Shown: one piece after another, positions 7,442 through 15,735 of the stretch
Layout: every line of letters starts with the position of its first letter
How positions within the stretch are numbered: the first letter of the stretch is position 1
NCBI GenBank assembly: GCA_025965935.1
Contig: JAOPVZ010000269.1
Span: 1-35,295 of the forward strand
Source of the DNA: Frankiales bacterium
GTDB taxonomy: Bacteria; Actinomycetota; Actinomycetes; Mycobacteriales; SCTD01
Direction of reading: 5' to 3'
Length of the DNA: 35,295 nucleotides
Translations under genes and position numbers: made by a program
Notes under the pieces: model-generated
Database searches by the model: none
What the model was told of the DNA's origin: nothing
The model's input: the letters and a program-made list of their open reading frames with translations, nothing else

Positions 7442-8157
7442 TGGCTCTGCTCGAGGTCGAAGGACTACGCACCGGCTACGGCGCTTTGCCTGTCCTGCAA
7501 GGGATCACGTTCTCCGTCGAGGAGGGCGAGACGGCCGTGCTGTTCGGGCTGAACGGTGCCGGCAAGACCACCACGGTCAACGCCATCGCCGGCCTGCTGC
7601 CGGCCTGGGAGGGACAGGTCCGGCTCGACGGCCAGGCGATCTCCGGGCTCGACGCGCCTCGGGTGGTGGCCGCCGGTGTTGGCCTGTCGCCCGAGGGCCG
7701 CCGGGTCTTCCCGGCGCTCACCGTGCTGACCAACCTCCGGCTCGGGGCCTGGACGCGGAAGCGCGACGGCAAGAAGGCTGTCGAGGAGGCGGTCGAGCAG
7801 GTGTTCAGCTACTTCCCGCGGCTCGAGGAGCGCAAGGACCAGCTGGCCGGGACGATGTCCGGCGGCGAGCAGCAGATGCTCGCGATCGGGCGCGCCGTCA
7901 TGAGCCGGCCGCGGGTGCTGCTCATCGACGAGGCCTCGCTGGGCCTGTCGCCCAAGCTCGCGCAGACGGTCTTCGAGGTCGTCAGCAAGATCAACGACGA
8001 CGGCACCACGGTGCTCATCGTCGAGCAGAACGTCGGTGTCCTGCCCTACGCCGACCAGGCCCTGATCATGGAGAAGGGCACGCTCACCTACGACGGCCGG
8101 GGGGCCGAGCTCGAGAAGTCCGGCGACCTCCGCAAGACCTACCTCGGCACGTCCTGA
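7441..8157 (+). CDS. livF: Branched-chain amino acid-type ABC transporter ATPase LivF
   Basis: A 238-aa ABC ATPase of normal LivF length. The ATG overlaps the livG stop (TGATG). Walker A GLNGAGKTT is at about 36-44, the LivF-specific LSPEGRRVFP follows, the signature is MSGGEQQ, and Walker B is VLLIDEASLGLSP (Ala-Ser instead of Pro-Ser after DE). The H-loop region is LIVEQN, with Gln at the usual His position as is common in LivF. It pairs with LivG as the second ATPase of the heteromeric importer. Confidence 0.95.
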   Translation: MALLEVEGLRTGYGALPVLQGITFSVEEGETAVLFGLNGAGKTTTVNAIAGLLPAWEGQVRLDGQAISGLDAPRVVAAGVGLSPEGRRVFPALTVLTNLRLGAWTRKRDGKKAVEEAVEQVFSYFPRLEERKDQLAGTMSGGEQQMLAIGRAVMSRPRVLLIDEASLGLSPKLAQTVFEVVSKINDDGTTVLIVEQNVGVLPYADQALIMEKGTLTYDGRGAELEKSGDLRKTYLGTS

Positions 8158-8199
8158 CCACGGCCAACCACGGCAGCTCGGCACTGAAGGAGAAGCGCA

Positions 8200-8649
8200 A
8201 TGCAGACCCCTGGCAACTACGGCCGCGCCCTCGGCTACCTCATCGCGGTGCTCGGGTTCGTGGTCATCGGCCTCGGCTACAACGGCATCGCGGGGTCGCT
8301 GCTCGACACCCGCGCCCAGCTCCCGTACCTCATCTCGGGTGGCTTCCTCGGTCTCGCCGTCGTCATCTTCGGCGTGGGGCTCATCGTCAACTCCAGTGCC
8401 CGTGAGGACCGCTCACGGCTGGAGGGCGTGATGCTCCAGCTGCTCGAGGCGCAGCAGGCCAGTAGCGGGACGCGGGTCCCGGCCGACGCGAACGGGCTGT
8501 TCGCCGCCGGCGCGGCCAGCTACCACCGCCCGGACTGCCGCCTGGTCGACGGTCGCGAGGAGGTCACGTACGTCACGGCCGGCGAGGCCGCGTCGCGCTC
8601 CCTGTCTCCGTGCCGCGTCTGCAAGCCCGAGGCCGCCGCCGTCTCCTGA
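8200..8649 (+). CDS. Small membrane protein with C-terminal Ada-like His/Cys metal site
   Basis: A 149-aa protein with AAGGAG 7-8 nt before its ATG. Two transmembrane helices (about 12-32 and 42-64) are followed by a charged/coiled region. The C-terminus reads YHRPDCRLV and ends SPCRVCKP, giving H109-x3-C113 and C138-x2-C141. This resembles the Ada-type/Zn-ribbon-like His-Cys-Cys-Cys pattern. It follows livF by 42 bp on the same strand and is probably cotranscribed with the importer, but its role is unknown. Confidence 0.75.
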   Translation: MQTPGNYGRALGYLIAVLGFVVIGLGYNGIAGSLLDTRAQLPYLISGGFLGLAVVIFGVGLIVNSSAREDRSRLEGVMLQLLEAQQASSGTRVPADANGLFAAGAASYHRPDCRLVDGREEVTYVTAGEAASRSLSPCRVCKPEAAAVS

Positions 8650-8661
8650 CCGGGCAGGCCG

Positions 8662-10623
8662 TCAGGCTCGCTGACGTCCCCGTCGGGCCCGCAGGTAGTC
8701 GCTGACCACGAACTCGCCCAGCTTCGCCGGGTCGGGGGAGAAGACCCGGCCGCCGTTGCGCTGGGCCAGGTGCTCGACGAAGGAGATGAGCCGCGGCTCG
8801 TCGTCGAGCATGAAGACGTTGATCGTCGCGCCCCGCCTGGTGATGCGCTCGACCTCGGCCATCGTCAGCTCGAGGGTCTCGGGCAGCGGCGGCCAGCAGA
8901 AGTCGGCGTACCCGTCGCGGGTGAGGTGCGCGGTCGGCTCGCCGTCGGTGACGATGAGGACCACCGGCTCCGCGCCCGGGTGCTTGCCGAGGAAGCGCCC
9001 CGCCAGCATCAGCGCATGCTGCAGGTTGGTGCCCTGCACGCGCTGCGGGTCGAGCCCGGCGAGCTGCTCGGGCTTGAGGACCTGCGCGTAGTCGCTGAAC
9101 CCGATGACCTCGATGGCGTCCTGCGGGAACTGCGTGGTGACGAGCGAGTGCAGCGCCATCGTCGTCTGCTTGGCGACGCCCCAGGTGCCGCGCAGCTCCA
9201 TCGAGAACGACAGGTCCACCAGCAGCGCGACCGCAGCCGACGTGCGGCGCTCGGTCTCGACGACCTCGAAGTCGTCGACCTGCAGCTTCAGCCGGGCTGA
9301 CGTTCCGGCAGTGCGCGAGTTGCTGCGGAGCACCGCATTGCGCACGGTCCGGACCACGTCGATCGGTTGCTCGTCGCCGAACTGCCAGGCGCGCGAGGCG
9401 CCGGTGATGTCGCCTGCGGCGCCGGCATCGCGGACGTCGTGCCCGCCGCGCCCCTTGGAGTCGAGCTGGGAGAAGACCTTGCGCAGCGCGGTGGCGCCGA
9501 GCCTGCGGACGGCCCGCGGGGACAGCTCAAGGCGGCCGTGCGCGTCCCGGGTGAGGTAGCCCTGCGCCTGCAGCTCGCGCTCGATCCGCTGCAGCGCCCG
9601 CAGGTCGTCGACGGCACTGCGGCCGAGGGCCCGCTGCACGGCCGCCTCGTCGATGTCGTCAAGAGCGGCGCCGGGGTAGTCCTGGCCGAGCACCGAATCG
9701 AGGTCATCGAGATCGGCCAGCTCCTGCAGGGCGCTGGTCGCGTCGCCCAGCCCCATCCCCTGCTCGCCGCTCATCCGCTCGCGACCGCCCCACTGCAGCT
9801 CGGGACGGGCCGCCCGCAGGGCGTCGCCGAGCTGCGCCATCTGCGACTGCATGTCCATGTCCATCGCGCCGTCCATGAGCTCGGACAGCTCCTGGCGCTG
9901 CTGCGGCGTCAGCGAGTCCATCAGCCGCTGGGCAGCGGCGGCCCGCCGGGCCAGCTCGTCGACGAGCTCCTCGAGGTTCTGCGGCTGGGACGGGAAGAAC
10001 TCGCCGTGCTTGGCCATGAACGCGTCGAACTGCTCCTGCGTGTGCTCGCCGCGCGCGTCCGACTCCAGCATCTGGTTGAGGTCGGCGAGCATGTCCTTGA
10101 CGGCCTGCATCGCCTCGGGGCTGGCGTTCTCCAAGGCGTTCTTCATGCCCTGGAACTGCGAGTCGAGGACCTCACGGCGCAGCAGGTCGTCGATCTGCTC
10201 GTAGGCCTCCCGGGCCTCGGGGCTGCGCCAGTTGTACGGCTTGAGCTCCTGCACCGCGCGGGCGGTGTCGCTGGGCAACCCGTCGAGCTCCATCTCCGCC
10301 ATCCGGGCGCTGTCCGACGGGTCCGGGAACAGCGCTGAGCGCTCGAGCTCCAGGGCCTTGTCGAGCAGCTCCCGCACCTCCTGGAGGGTGCCGTCCAGCC
10401 GACCCTGCTTGCGCAGCTCGCGCTGCCGGATCGCCGCCTGGCGGCGCAGGTCCTCCAGGCCGCGCAGCCCGTCCGTGCCGCGGCGCAGCAGGTCGCGCAG
10501 CGCCTGCCGCACCGAGTCGCCGGCCATCACGCGCTCGCCGATCTCGTCGACCGCCTCCGCGACGTCGAACGGCGACTCGAGCGGGTCGCGACCTCCGGCC
10601 CAGGCGCCGTACCGGAAAGTCAT
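8662..10623 (-). CDS. VWA-domain protein, partner of the adjacent AAA ATPase
   Basis: A 653-aa cytoplasmic protein; I trim the track ORF to the ATG at 10623 (MTFRYGAWAGG), which overlaps the stop of the upstream membrane-protein gene (ATGA). The first 400 residues are charged, Gln/Glu/Met-rich and helical. A von Willebrand A domain occupies about 462-640 with a complete MIDAS: D470-L-S-F-S474, Thr in GTN (about 532) and D560 in VTDGEPT. The MoxR/Mg-chelatase-like AAA gene two positions upstream makes this a ChlI/ChlD-like AAA-VWA pair, which typically remodels or inserts metal into a client protein. The client is unknown. Confidence 0.88.
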   Translation of the reverse strand: MTFRYGAWAGGRDPLESPFDVAEAVDEIGERVMAGDSVRQALRDLLRRGTDGLRGLEDLRRQAAIRQRELRKQGRLDGTLQEVRELLDKALELERSALFPDPSDSARMAEMELDGLPSDTARAVQELKPYNWRSPEAREAYEQIDDLLRREVLDSQFQGMKNALENASPEAMQAVKDMLADLNQMLESDARGEHTQEQFDAFMAKHGEFFPSQPQNLEELVDELARRAAAAQRLMDSLTPQQRQELSELMDGAMDMDMQSQMAQLGDALRAARPELQWGGRERMSGEQGMGLGDATSALQELADLDDLDSVLGQDYPGAALDDIDEAAVQRALGRSAVDDLRALQRIERELQAQGYLTRDAHGRLELSPRAVRRLGATALRKVFSQLDSKGRGGHDVRDAGAAGDITGASRAWQFGDEQPIDVVRTVRNAVLRSNSRTAGTSARLKLQVDDFEVVETERRTSAAVALLVDLSFSMELRGTWGVAKQTTMALHSLVTTQFPQDAIEVIGFSDYAQVLKPEQLAGLDPQRVQGTNLQHALMLAGRFLGKHPGAEPVVLIVTDGEPTAHLTRDGYADFCWPPLPETLELTMAEVERITRRGATINVFMLDDEPRLISFVEHLAQRNGGRVFSPDPAKLGEFVVSDYLRARRGRQRA

Positions 10624-10889
10624 TTCTTGTTCTTCTCCTTCTCCGCCAGGTAGGCGGAGTAGGCGAGCCGCCGGCGCAGCCGGATCGCCTCGCGGACCGG
10701 GCGCATCATCGGCCGGAGGACCGCCAGGTAGACGATCGCCAGCCCGATCAGCAGCCACGCGTCGGCGACCTCGAGCCAGGCGACGAACCAGCCGAGGGCA
10801 AGGAACAGCACGAGGCCGACGGCGGCGGTCAGCAGCACCCGCCGACGCAGCGCGTAGGTGTCCGGGACACCGAGGCTCGGGTCGCCCAT
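10620..10889 (-). CDS. Small two-helix membrane protein between AAA and VWA genes
   Basis: An 89-aa protein hidden in a longer track ORF. The ATG at 10889 overlaps the AAA gene stop (TGATG) and its own stop overlaps the VWA gene start. Two hydrophobic helices (about 18-38 and 43-60) are followed by a strongly basic C-terminus ending EKEKNKK. Start and stop coupling on both sides argues that it is a genuine member of the operon, possibly the membrane tether of the AAA-VWA complex. No recognised family. Confidence 0.75.
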   Translation of the reverse strand: MGDPSLGVPDTYALRRRVLLTAAVGLVLFLALGWFVAWLEVADAWLLIGLAIVYLAVLRPMMRPVREAIRLRRRLAYSAYLAEKEKNKK

Positions 10890-12286
10890 CAGCGTCCGTA
10901 CACCGTGCGGTGGCCGACCGAGTCCTTGGAGAGCCGGCGGTTGAGGTGCAGGCCCTCCATGGCGAACTCGAGGCCCGCGGCCGCGAGCCCCGGCGACTCC
11001 TCCTCTACGCCCAGCCGCTGCAGCAGCTGCGACAGGCCAGGCACGGTGCCGAGGTCGGCGAGCAGCTGTGCGGCCGGCACCAGGTCGCCGGTCTCCAGGA
11101 TGCCGCCATCCTCGAAGCGGCCCTGCAACCCCGACAGGTCGAGGCCTGCCAGGTTCGCGCGGAAGGTGTCGGCGGTCGCCTTGCGCAGCAGGTGGTCCAG
11201 CACCTCCAGCTCGCGGCCCTCCTCGGCGGCCTCGAACTCGACCTTGCCGCGGCTCGCCGGCACGACGCTCGGCAGGTCGCAGACCCGCGCGACAGCGGAC
11301 TCGCCGGTGACGGCGGCCCGGCGTACGGCGGAAGCGGAGATCGTCTCGGCGGCGGCGATCGCGAACCGGGCACTGACCCCGGAGCGCTGGTCGACCTGCG
11401 GGGACTCGCGGACCAGCCGGGTCCAGCGGGCCACGATCTCGAGCAGGTGGTCGGGGACCACGACCGGTGTGCTCTCCCACTGCAGCAGCGCTTCCTGCCG
11501 GATCAGGTCGAGCTCGTGCGACAGGTCGATCGGGTAGTGGGTGCGGACCTCCGCGCCGAAGCGGTCCTTGAGCGGCGTGATGATCCGGCCGCGGTTCGTG
11601 TAGTCCTCGGGGTTGGCGCTTGCGATGAGCAGCAGGTCCAGCGGCAGCCGCAGCGTGTAGCCGCGGACCTGGATGTCGCGTTCCTCGAGCACGTTGAGGA
11701 GGGCGACCTGGTTCCGCTCGGCGAGGTCGGGCAGCTCGTTGACGCTGAAGACGCCGCGGTTGGTCCGCGGCACCAGGCCGTAGTGGACCGTCTCGGGGTC
11801 GCCCAGGGTCCGGCCCTCTGCGACCTTGATCGGGTCGACATCGCCGATGAGGTCGCCGACCGACGTGTCGGGCGTGGCCAGCTTCTCGCCGTACCGCTCG
11901 CTGCGGTGCTTCCAGGAGACCGGCGTCTGCTCGCCCTGCGCCGCGACCACCTGCTTGCAGCGGACGCAGACCGGGGCATACGGGTGGTCGTTGATCTCGC
12001 AGCCGGTGATGACCGGGGTCCACTCGTCGAGCAGCCCGGTGATCGTGCGGATCATGCGGGTCTTGCCCTGCCCGCGCTCGCCGAGCAGGACGAGGTCGTG
12101 GCCGGCGAGCAGGGCACGTTCCACCTCGGGCACGACGGTCTCCTCGTAGCCGAGGATGCCGGGGAACGACGGTTCGCCGGAGGCCAGCCGGACCAGCAGG
12201 TTGTCCCGGATCTCGGCCTTCACGGTCTTGTGGAGGTGGCCGCTCTCGCGGAGGGCGGCGAGGGTGTTGGTCTCTGGTGCGCTCAC
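10889..12286 (-). CDS. MoxR/Mg-chelatase-like AAA+ ATPase
   Basis: A 465-aa AAA+ protein. Walker A is GERGQGKT (about 69-76). The Walker B position reads GVFSVNELPDL, with Asn-Glu where Asp-Glu is usual. Sensor-1/Arg-finger region: LLIASANPEDYTNRGR and TPLKDRFGAEV. A Cys-containing insertion at about 94-110 (CEIN then VCVRC) looks like a small metal site, in a family otherwise related to sigma-54-interacting or MgChl-I type ATPases. It heads the AAA - small membrane protein - VWA operon and is divergent from the FIST gene, with only 53 bp between starts. Confidence 0.85.
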   Translation of the reverse strand: MSAPETNTLAALRESGHLHKTVKAEIRDNLLVRLASGEPSFPGILGYEETVVPEVERALLAGHDLVLLGERGQGKTRMIRTITGLLDEWTPVITGCEINDHPYAPVCVRCKQVVAAQGEQTPVSWKHRSERYGEKLATPDTSVGDLIGDVDPIKVAEGRTLGDPETVHYGLVPRTNRGVFSVNELPDLAERNQVALLNVLEERDIQVRGYTLRLPLDLLLIASANPEDYTNRGRIITPLKDRFGAEVRTHYPIDLSHELDLIRQEALLQWESTPVVVPDHLLEIVARWTRLVRESPQVDQRSGVSARFAIAAAETISASAVRRAAVTGESAVARVCDLPSVVPASRGKVEFEAAEEGRELEVLDHLLRKATADTFRANLAGLDLSGLQGRFEDGGILETGDLVPAAQLLADLGTVPGLSQLLQRLGVEEESPGLAAAGLEFAMEGLHLNRRLSKDSVGHRTVYGR

Positions 12287-12339
12287 CCCTTCACGCTACG
12301 TCGAGGCTGGAGATCGCGCATCCTGCAAGGATCTGGGCC

Positions 12340-13479
12340 GTGGGGCGCTTCGGGGACGGCATCGGCGTCTCCTCCGACCTTGTCGAGGCGGCGGAGACGG
12401 CGGTCGGCGCTGCGCTCGCGCCGCTGGGCGGCCGCACCCCCGACCTGGCGCTGGTGTTCGCGTCCGGCCCTGACCCCACAGCGGCCGGCGAGCGCGCGCT
12501 GGCGCTGACCGGCGCGAGCGCGACCCTCGGCTGCAGCGCCGGCGGGGTCATCGGTGGGGGTGTCGGGGTCGAGGGCCAGTCGGCGGTCAGCGTCTGGGTG
12601 GCGGTACTGCCGGGAGCGAGGCTGCGCACGTTCCACCTCGAGGTGATGCCCTCGGACGACCGGGCGGCCGTGATCGGGATGCCCGAGGTGGGGGAGTCCG
12701 GCGACGAGGTCGCGGTGCTGCTGGTCGACCCCTACAGCTTCCCGGTGGAGGGCTTCGTCGGGCAGGCCGGGTCGGCGCTGCCGGGGCTGCGGTTCGTCGG
12801 TGGTGTCGCGCACGGCCCGGGTGGACCGGGGTCGACGCGGCTGTGGGTCGACGGGCGGACGGTGGACCGCGGCGCGGTCGGCGTGCTCGTCGACGGTGCG
12901 TCCGCGCAGCCGCTGGTGTCGCAGGGCTGCCGGCCGATCGGCCCCGCGATGACCGTGACGTCTGCGGCCGGCAACGTCGTGCACGGGCTGGCGGGGATGC
13001 CCGCCCTCGACAAGCTGCGCGCGGTGCTGTCGACGCTTCCGCCGCCGGAGCAGGCGATGGCCTCGTCCGGGCTGCAGCTCGGGATTGCCGCGGACGAGTA
13101 CACCGACGACCACGAGTACCTGGTCCGCGCCCTGCTCGGCACGGAGGGCTCCGCCCTGGTCATCGGCGACCTCGTGCAGACCGGCCAGACGGTGCGACTG
13201 CAGGTGCGCGACGCCGAGGCCGCAGACGCTGACCTGCGTGCCGCGCTCGCTCGCTGCCCGGGTCAGCCGGGCAGCGGCGCGTTGCTCTTCTCCTGCAACG
13301 GCAGGGGTTCCGCGCTGTTCGGGCCGACGTACGGAGGCGCCGCGCACGACGTCACCGCGGTGCGCGACGGGCTGGCGGCGGATGCGGTGGCCGGCTTCTT
13401 CGCGGACGGGGAGATCGGTCCGGTCGCCGGCCGCTCGCACCTGCACGGCTTCACGGCGTCCATGGTGATCTTCCCATGA
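12340..13479 (+). CDS. FIST-domain sensory protein
   Basis: I choose the GTG at 12340 (VGRFGDGIG), with AAGGA 8 nt upstream, over the track start at 12277, which would overlap the divergent AAA gene. The resulting 379-aa protein has an N-terminal FIST_N domain (through about 200; GCSAGGVIGGG and FVGGVAHG are characteristic glycine-rich turns) and a C-terminal FIST_C domain (about 210-375; GALLFSCNGRG, then FFADGEIGPV and the closing LHGFTASM). FIST domains are proposed small-ligand, perhaps amino-acid, sensors. No output domain is attached. The stop overlaps the ROK gene start. Confidence 0.9.
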   Translation: MGRFGDGIGVSSDLVEAAETAVGAALAPLGGRTPDLALVFASGPDPTAAGERALALTGASATLGCSAGGVIGGGVGVEGQSAVSVWVAVLPGARLRTFHLEVMPSDDRAAVIGMPEVGESGDEVAVLLVDPYSFPVEGFVGQAGSALPGLRFVGGVAHGPGGPGSTRLWVDGRTVDRGAVGVLVDGASAQPLVSQGCRPIGPAMTVTSAAGNVVHGLAGMPALDKLRAVLSTLPPPEQAMASSGLQLGIAADEYTDDHEYLVRALLGTEGSALVIGDLVQTGQTVRLQVRDAEAADADLRAALARCPGQPGSGALLFSCNGRGSALFGPTYGGAAHDVTAVRDGLAADAVAGFFADGEIGPVAGRSHLHGFTASMVIFP

Positions 13480-14351
13480 GGGTCCTGTGCCTCGACGTCG
13501 GCGGGACGAAGGTCGCGGCGGCGGTGTACGACGGGACACTGGCCGAGCCGGTGCACCGCCGACCCACGGGTGCGGACCCGTGGGAGACCATCACGGAGCT
13601 GCTCGACCCGCTGGCGGCGGGCGTGGACGGCCTCGGGGTGGCGTGCGGCGGCCCGATGGAGTGGCCGGCAGGCGTGGTCGCCCCGCTGAACGTGCCCGCG
13701 TGGGTCGGCGGCTTCCCACTGCGAGACCGGCTGGCCGAGCGGTACGCCGTGCCGGTCCGGGTCCACAACGACGCCGTCTGCGTCGCCGCGGCCGAGCACT
13801 GGAAGGGCGGCTGGGGCACCGACGACCTGCTCGGGATGGTCGTGTCGACGGGCGTCGGTGGTGGGCTCGTGCTCGGTGGCCGGCTCGTCGACGGCGGCAC
13901 CGGCAACGCCGGCCACGTCGGGCACATCGTGGTCGACCCGGTCGGTCCGCTCTGCCCCTGCGGCGGGCGCGGCTGCCTGGAGGCCGTGGCTCGCGGGCCG
14001 GCGCTGGTCGAGTGGGCGCGAGCGCGAGGTTCGCAGGCCGTCAACGGCGTCGAGCTCGGACGGCTGGCTGCGCACGGCGACACCGTGGCGCTGCACGCGT
14101 TCGCTCGTGCCGGTCGCGCGCTCGGCGTCGGCATCGCCTCGGCCATCCACCTGCTCGACGTCCGGGCGGTCGCGGTCGGCGGCGGGATCTCGCAGGTCCC
14201 GTCGGTGTGGCCGACTCTCCGCCGTACCTTGGCCGAGCACGCCAAGCTCTCCTTCGCGAGGGATGTCCGCGTCGAACCCGCGCACCTGGGTCAGGAAGCC
14301 GGCCTCCTCGGCGCCGCCGCCCTCTTCGACCCCCGCTACTGGAGCGCGTGA
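13476..14351 (+). CDS. ROK-family sugar kinase (glucokinase-like)
   Basis: A 291-aa kinase starting at an ATG that overlaps the FIST stop (ATGA). The N-terminal phosphate-1 motif CLDVGGTKVAAAV and the catalytic HNDAVCVAAAEHW (Asn-Asp) are present. The ROK zinc signature is intact, with GH and then CPCGGRGCLEAVARG. At the position of the usual sugar-contacting Glu (GE-x-GH) this protein has His (GHVGH), which points to a subgroup with a different or modified substrate. Glucose, N-acetyl sugars or other hexoses are possible. A long hairpin begins at its stop codon. Confidence 0.9.
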   Translation: MRVLCLDVGGTKVAAAVYDGTLAEPVHRRPTGADPWETITELLDPLAAGVDGLGVACGGPMEWPAGVVAPLNVPAWVGGFPLRDRLAERYAVPVRVHNDAVCVAAAEHWKGGWGTDDLLGMVVSTGVGGGLVLGGRLVDGGTGNAGHVGHIVVDPVGPLCPCGGRGCLEAVARGPALVEWARARGSQAVNGVELGRLAAHGDTVALHAFARAGRALGVGIASAIHLLDVRAVAVGGGISQVPSVWPTLRRTLAEHAKLSFARDVRVEPAHLGQEAGLLGAAALFDPRYWSA

Positions 14352-14408
14352 AGGGATACTGCGCTGCTGTCCTGAGCCCTGGAAGCGCAGCGCTGTATCC
14401 GTTCACGC
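14346..14408 (+). terminator. Long inverted repeat overlapping the ROK kinase stop codon
   Basis: Arms 14346-14367 and 14387-14408 are complementary at 20 of 22 positions, with a 19-nt loop that can pair further (TCC/GGA). The left arm contains the ROK gene's TGA. No U-run follows, so it could be a U-less actinobacterial terminator, an mRNA-stabilising structure or a palindromic repeat element. The sequence shows only the symmetry. Confidence 0.6.
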
Positions 14409-14427
14409 GGGGAGGGAGACTGGGACT

Positions 14428-15651
14428 GTGACCTCTCTGGACATCCCGCTGGTCGGGCTCGAGGACATCGAGGCCGCCCGACAGCTGCTCGACGGCGTTG
14501 CCCGGACGACCCCGCTCGAGGGCAGCCGGGCGCTGGCCGAGCGTGTCGGCGGCCCCGTGTGGCTGAAGTGCGAGAACCTCCAGCGCACCGGTTCGTTCAA
14601 GATCCGCGGGGCCTATGTGCGGATCGCCCGGCTCAGCGACGCGGAGCGAGCGTGCGGCGTCGTCGCCGCGAGCGCCGGCAACCACGCGCAGGGCGTCGCC
14701 CTCGCCGCAAGGCTGCTCGGCTGCTCGGCGACGGTGTTCATGCCGACCGGCGCGCCCATCCCGAAGGTCCAGGCCACCAAGGCGTACGGCGCGACGGTGC
14801 AGCTGCACGGGGCGACCGTGGACGAGGCGCTCCAGGCCGCCGCTGCCTTCGCGGCCGAGACCGGCGCCGTGCTCATCCACCCCTTCGACCACTCCGACGT
14901 GATCGCCGGCCAGGGCACCGTCGGCCTCGAGCTGCTCGAGCAGTGCCCGGACGTGCGCACCGTGGTGGTCTGCACCGGGGGCGGTGGTCTGGTCTCGGGC
15001 ATCGCCGCGGCCGTGAAGGCCCTCCGCCCCGACGTCGAGGTGGTCGCTGCCCAGGCCGCGGGCGCCGCCGCTTTCCCGCAGTCGCTGGCCGCCGGCCGGC
15101 CCACCCCGCTGCTGTCGATGGGCACGATGGCGGACGGCATCGCAGTCGGCTGCCCGGGCGACGTGACCTTCCGGCACGTCCGCGACCTGGTCGACCGGGT
15201 CGTCACCGTGGACGACGACGCGCTGTCGCGCGCTCTGCTGCTGTCGCTCGAGCGGGCCAAGCTGGTCGTCGAACCGGCCGGCGCGGCCGGCCTGGCCGCG
15301 GTCATGGAGGACCCGACGGCGTTCGCACCGCCGGTCGTCGTGGTGCTCAGCGGCGGCAACATCGACCCGCTGCTGCTGTCGAAGGTCATCCGGCACGGCC
15401 TCATCGCCGCTGGCCGGTTCCTGTCGATGAGCGTGCGCATCCCCGACCGTCCCGGTGAGCTCGCCCTGCTGCTCGGCGTGCTGGCCGAGGCCGGCGCCAA
15501 CGTGCTGGACGTCGAGCACCAGCGCACCGGCAAGGAGCTGCACCTCGACGAGGTCGAGGTCGAGCTGCAGCTCGAGACCCACGGCGCCGAGCACGCGGAC
15601 GCCGTCGTCACCGCGCTCCGCCAGGCGTCCTACTCCGTGCGCCCCAGCTGA
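14428..15651 (+). CDS. ilvA: Threonine ammonia-lyase (threonine dehydratase) with C-terminal ACT domain
   Basis: A 407-aa PLP enzyme inside a longer track ORF. The GTG at 14428 follows GGAGGGA by 10 nt and gives the normal N-terminus. The PLP-binding Lys is in SFKIRG (about residue 58). SAGNHAQG contacts the substrate, and CTGGGGLVSG is the phosphate-binding Gly loop. A single ACT domain runs from about 330 (VRIPDRPGELALLLG). The enzyme deaminates threonine to 2-oxobutanoate for isoleucine synthesis; the single-ACT architecture matches the short actinobacterial form. The sequence does not say whether it is anabolic and Ile-inhibited or catabolic. A hairpin terminator follows 25 bp downstream. 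Confidence 0.93.
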   Translation: MTSLDIPLVGLEDIEAARQLLDGVARTTPLEGSRALAERVGGPVWLKCENLQRTGSFKIRGAYVRIARLSDAERACGVVAASAGNHAQGVALAARLLGCSATVFMPTGAPIPKVQATKAYGATVQLHGATVDEALQAAAAFAAETGAVLIHPFDHSDVIAGQGTVGLELLEQCPDVRTVVVCTGGGGLVSGIAAAVKALRPDVEVVAAQAAGAAAFPQSLAAGRPTPLLSMGTMADGIAVGCPGDVTFRHVRDLVDRVVTVDDDALSRALLLSLERAKLVVEPAGAAGLAAVMEDPTAFAPPVVVVLSGGNIDPLLLSKVIRHGLIAAGRFLSMSVRIPDRPGELALLLGVLAEAGANVLDVEHQRTGKELHLDEVEVELQLETHGAEHADAVVTALRQASYSVRPS

Positions 15652-15676
15652 TCACCGGGTCGCCCTGGCGGACAAG

Positions 15677-15712
15677 GTGAGTTCCACCGGGTCCTCACGC
15701 GGTGGAGCTCAC
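15677..15712. terminator. Bidirectional hairpin terminator between ilvA and greA
   Basis: GTGAGTTCCACC (15677-15688) and GGTGGAGCTCAC (15701-15712) form a 12-bp stem with one G-U-type position and a 12-nt loop, placed between the convergent ilvA and greA. There is no clear U-tract. Confidence 0.65.
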
Positions 15713-15735
15713 ATCGTCGTGGGCGGCCTGGCGGG

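Noticed and set aside
12277-12339. Upstream GTG 12277 as FIST start
   Set aside because: It would overlap the divergent AAA start, and the GTG at 12340 has a better-placed ribosome-binding site and fits the domain.
10232-12508. 758-aa plus-strand ORF over the AAA-VWA operon
   Set aside because: Shadow frame; the minus strand encodes clear Walker A and MIDAS motifs with coupled starts.
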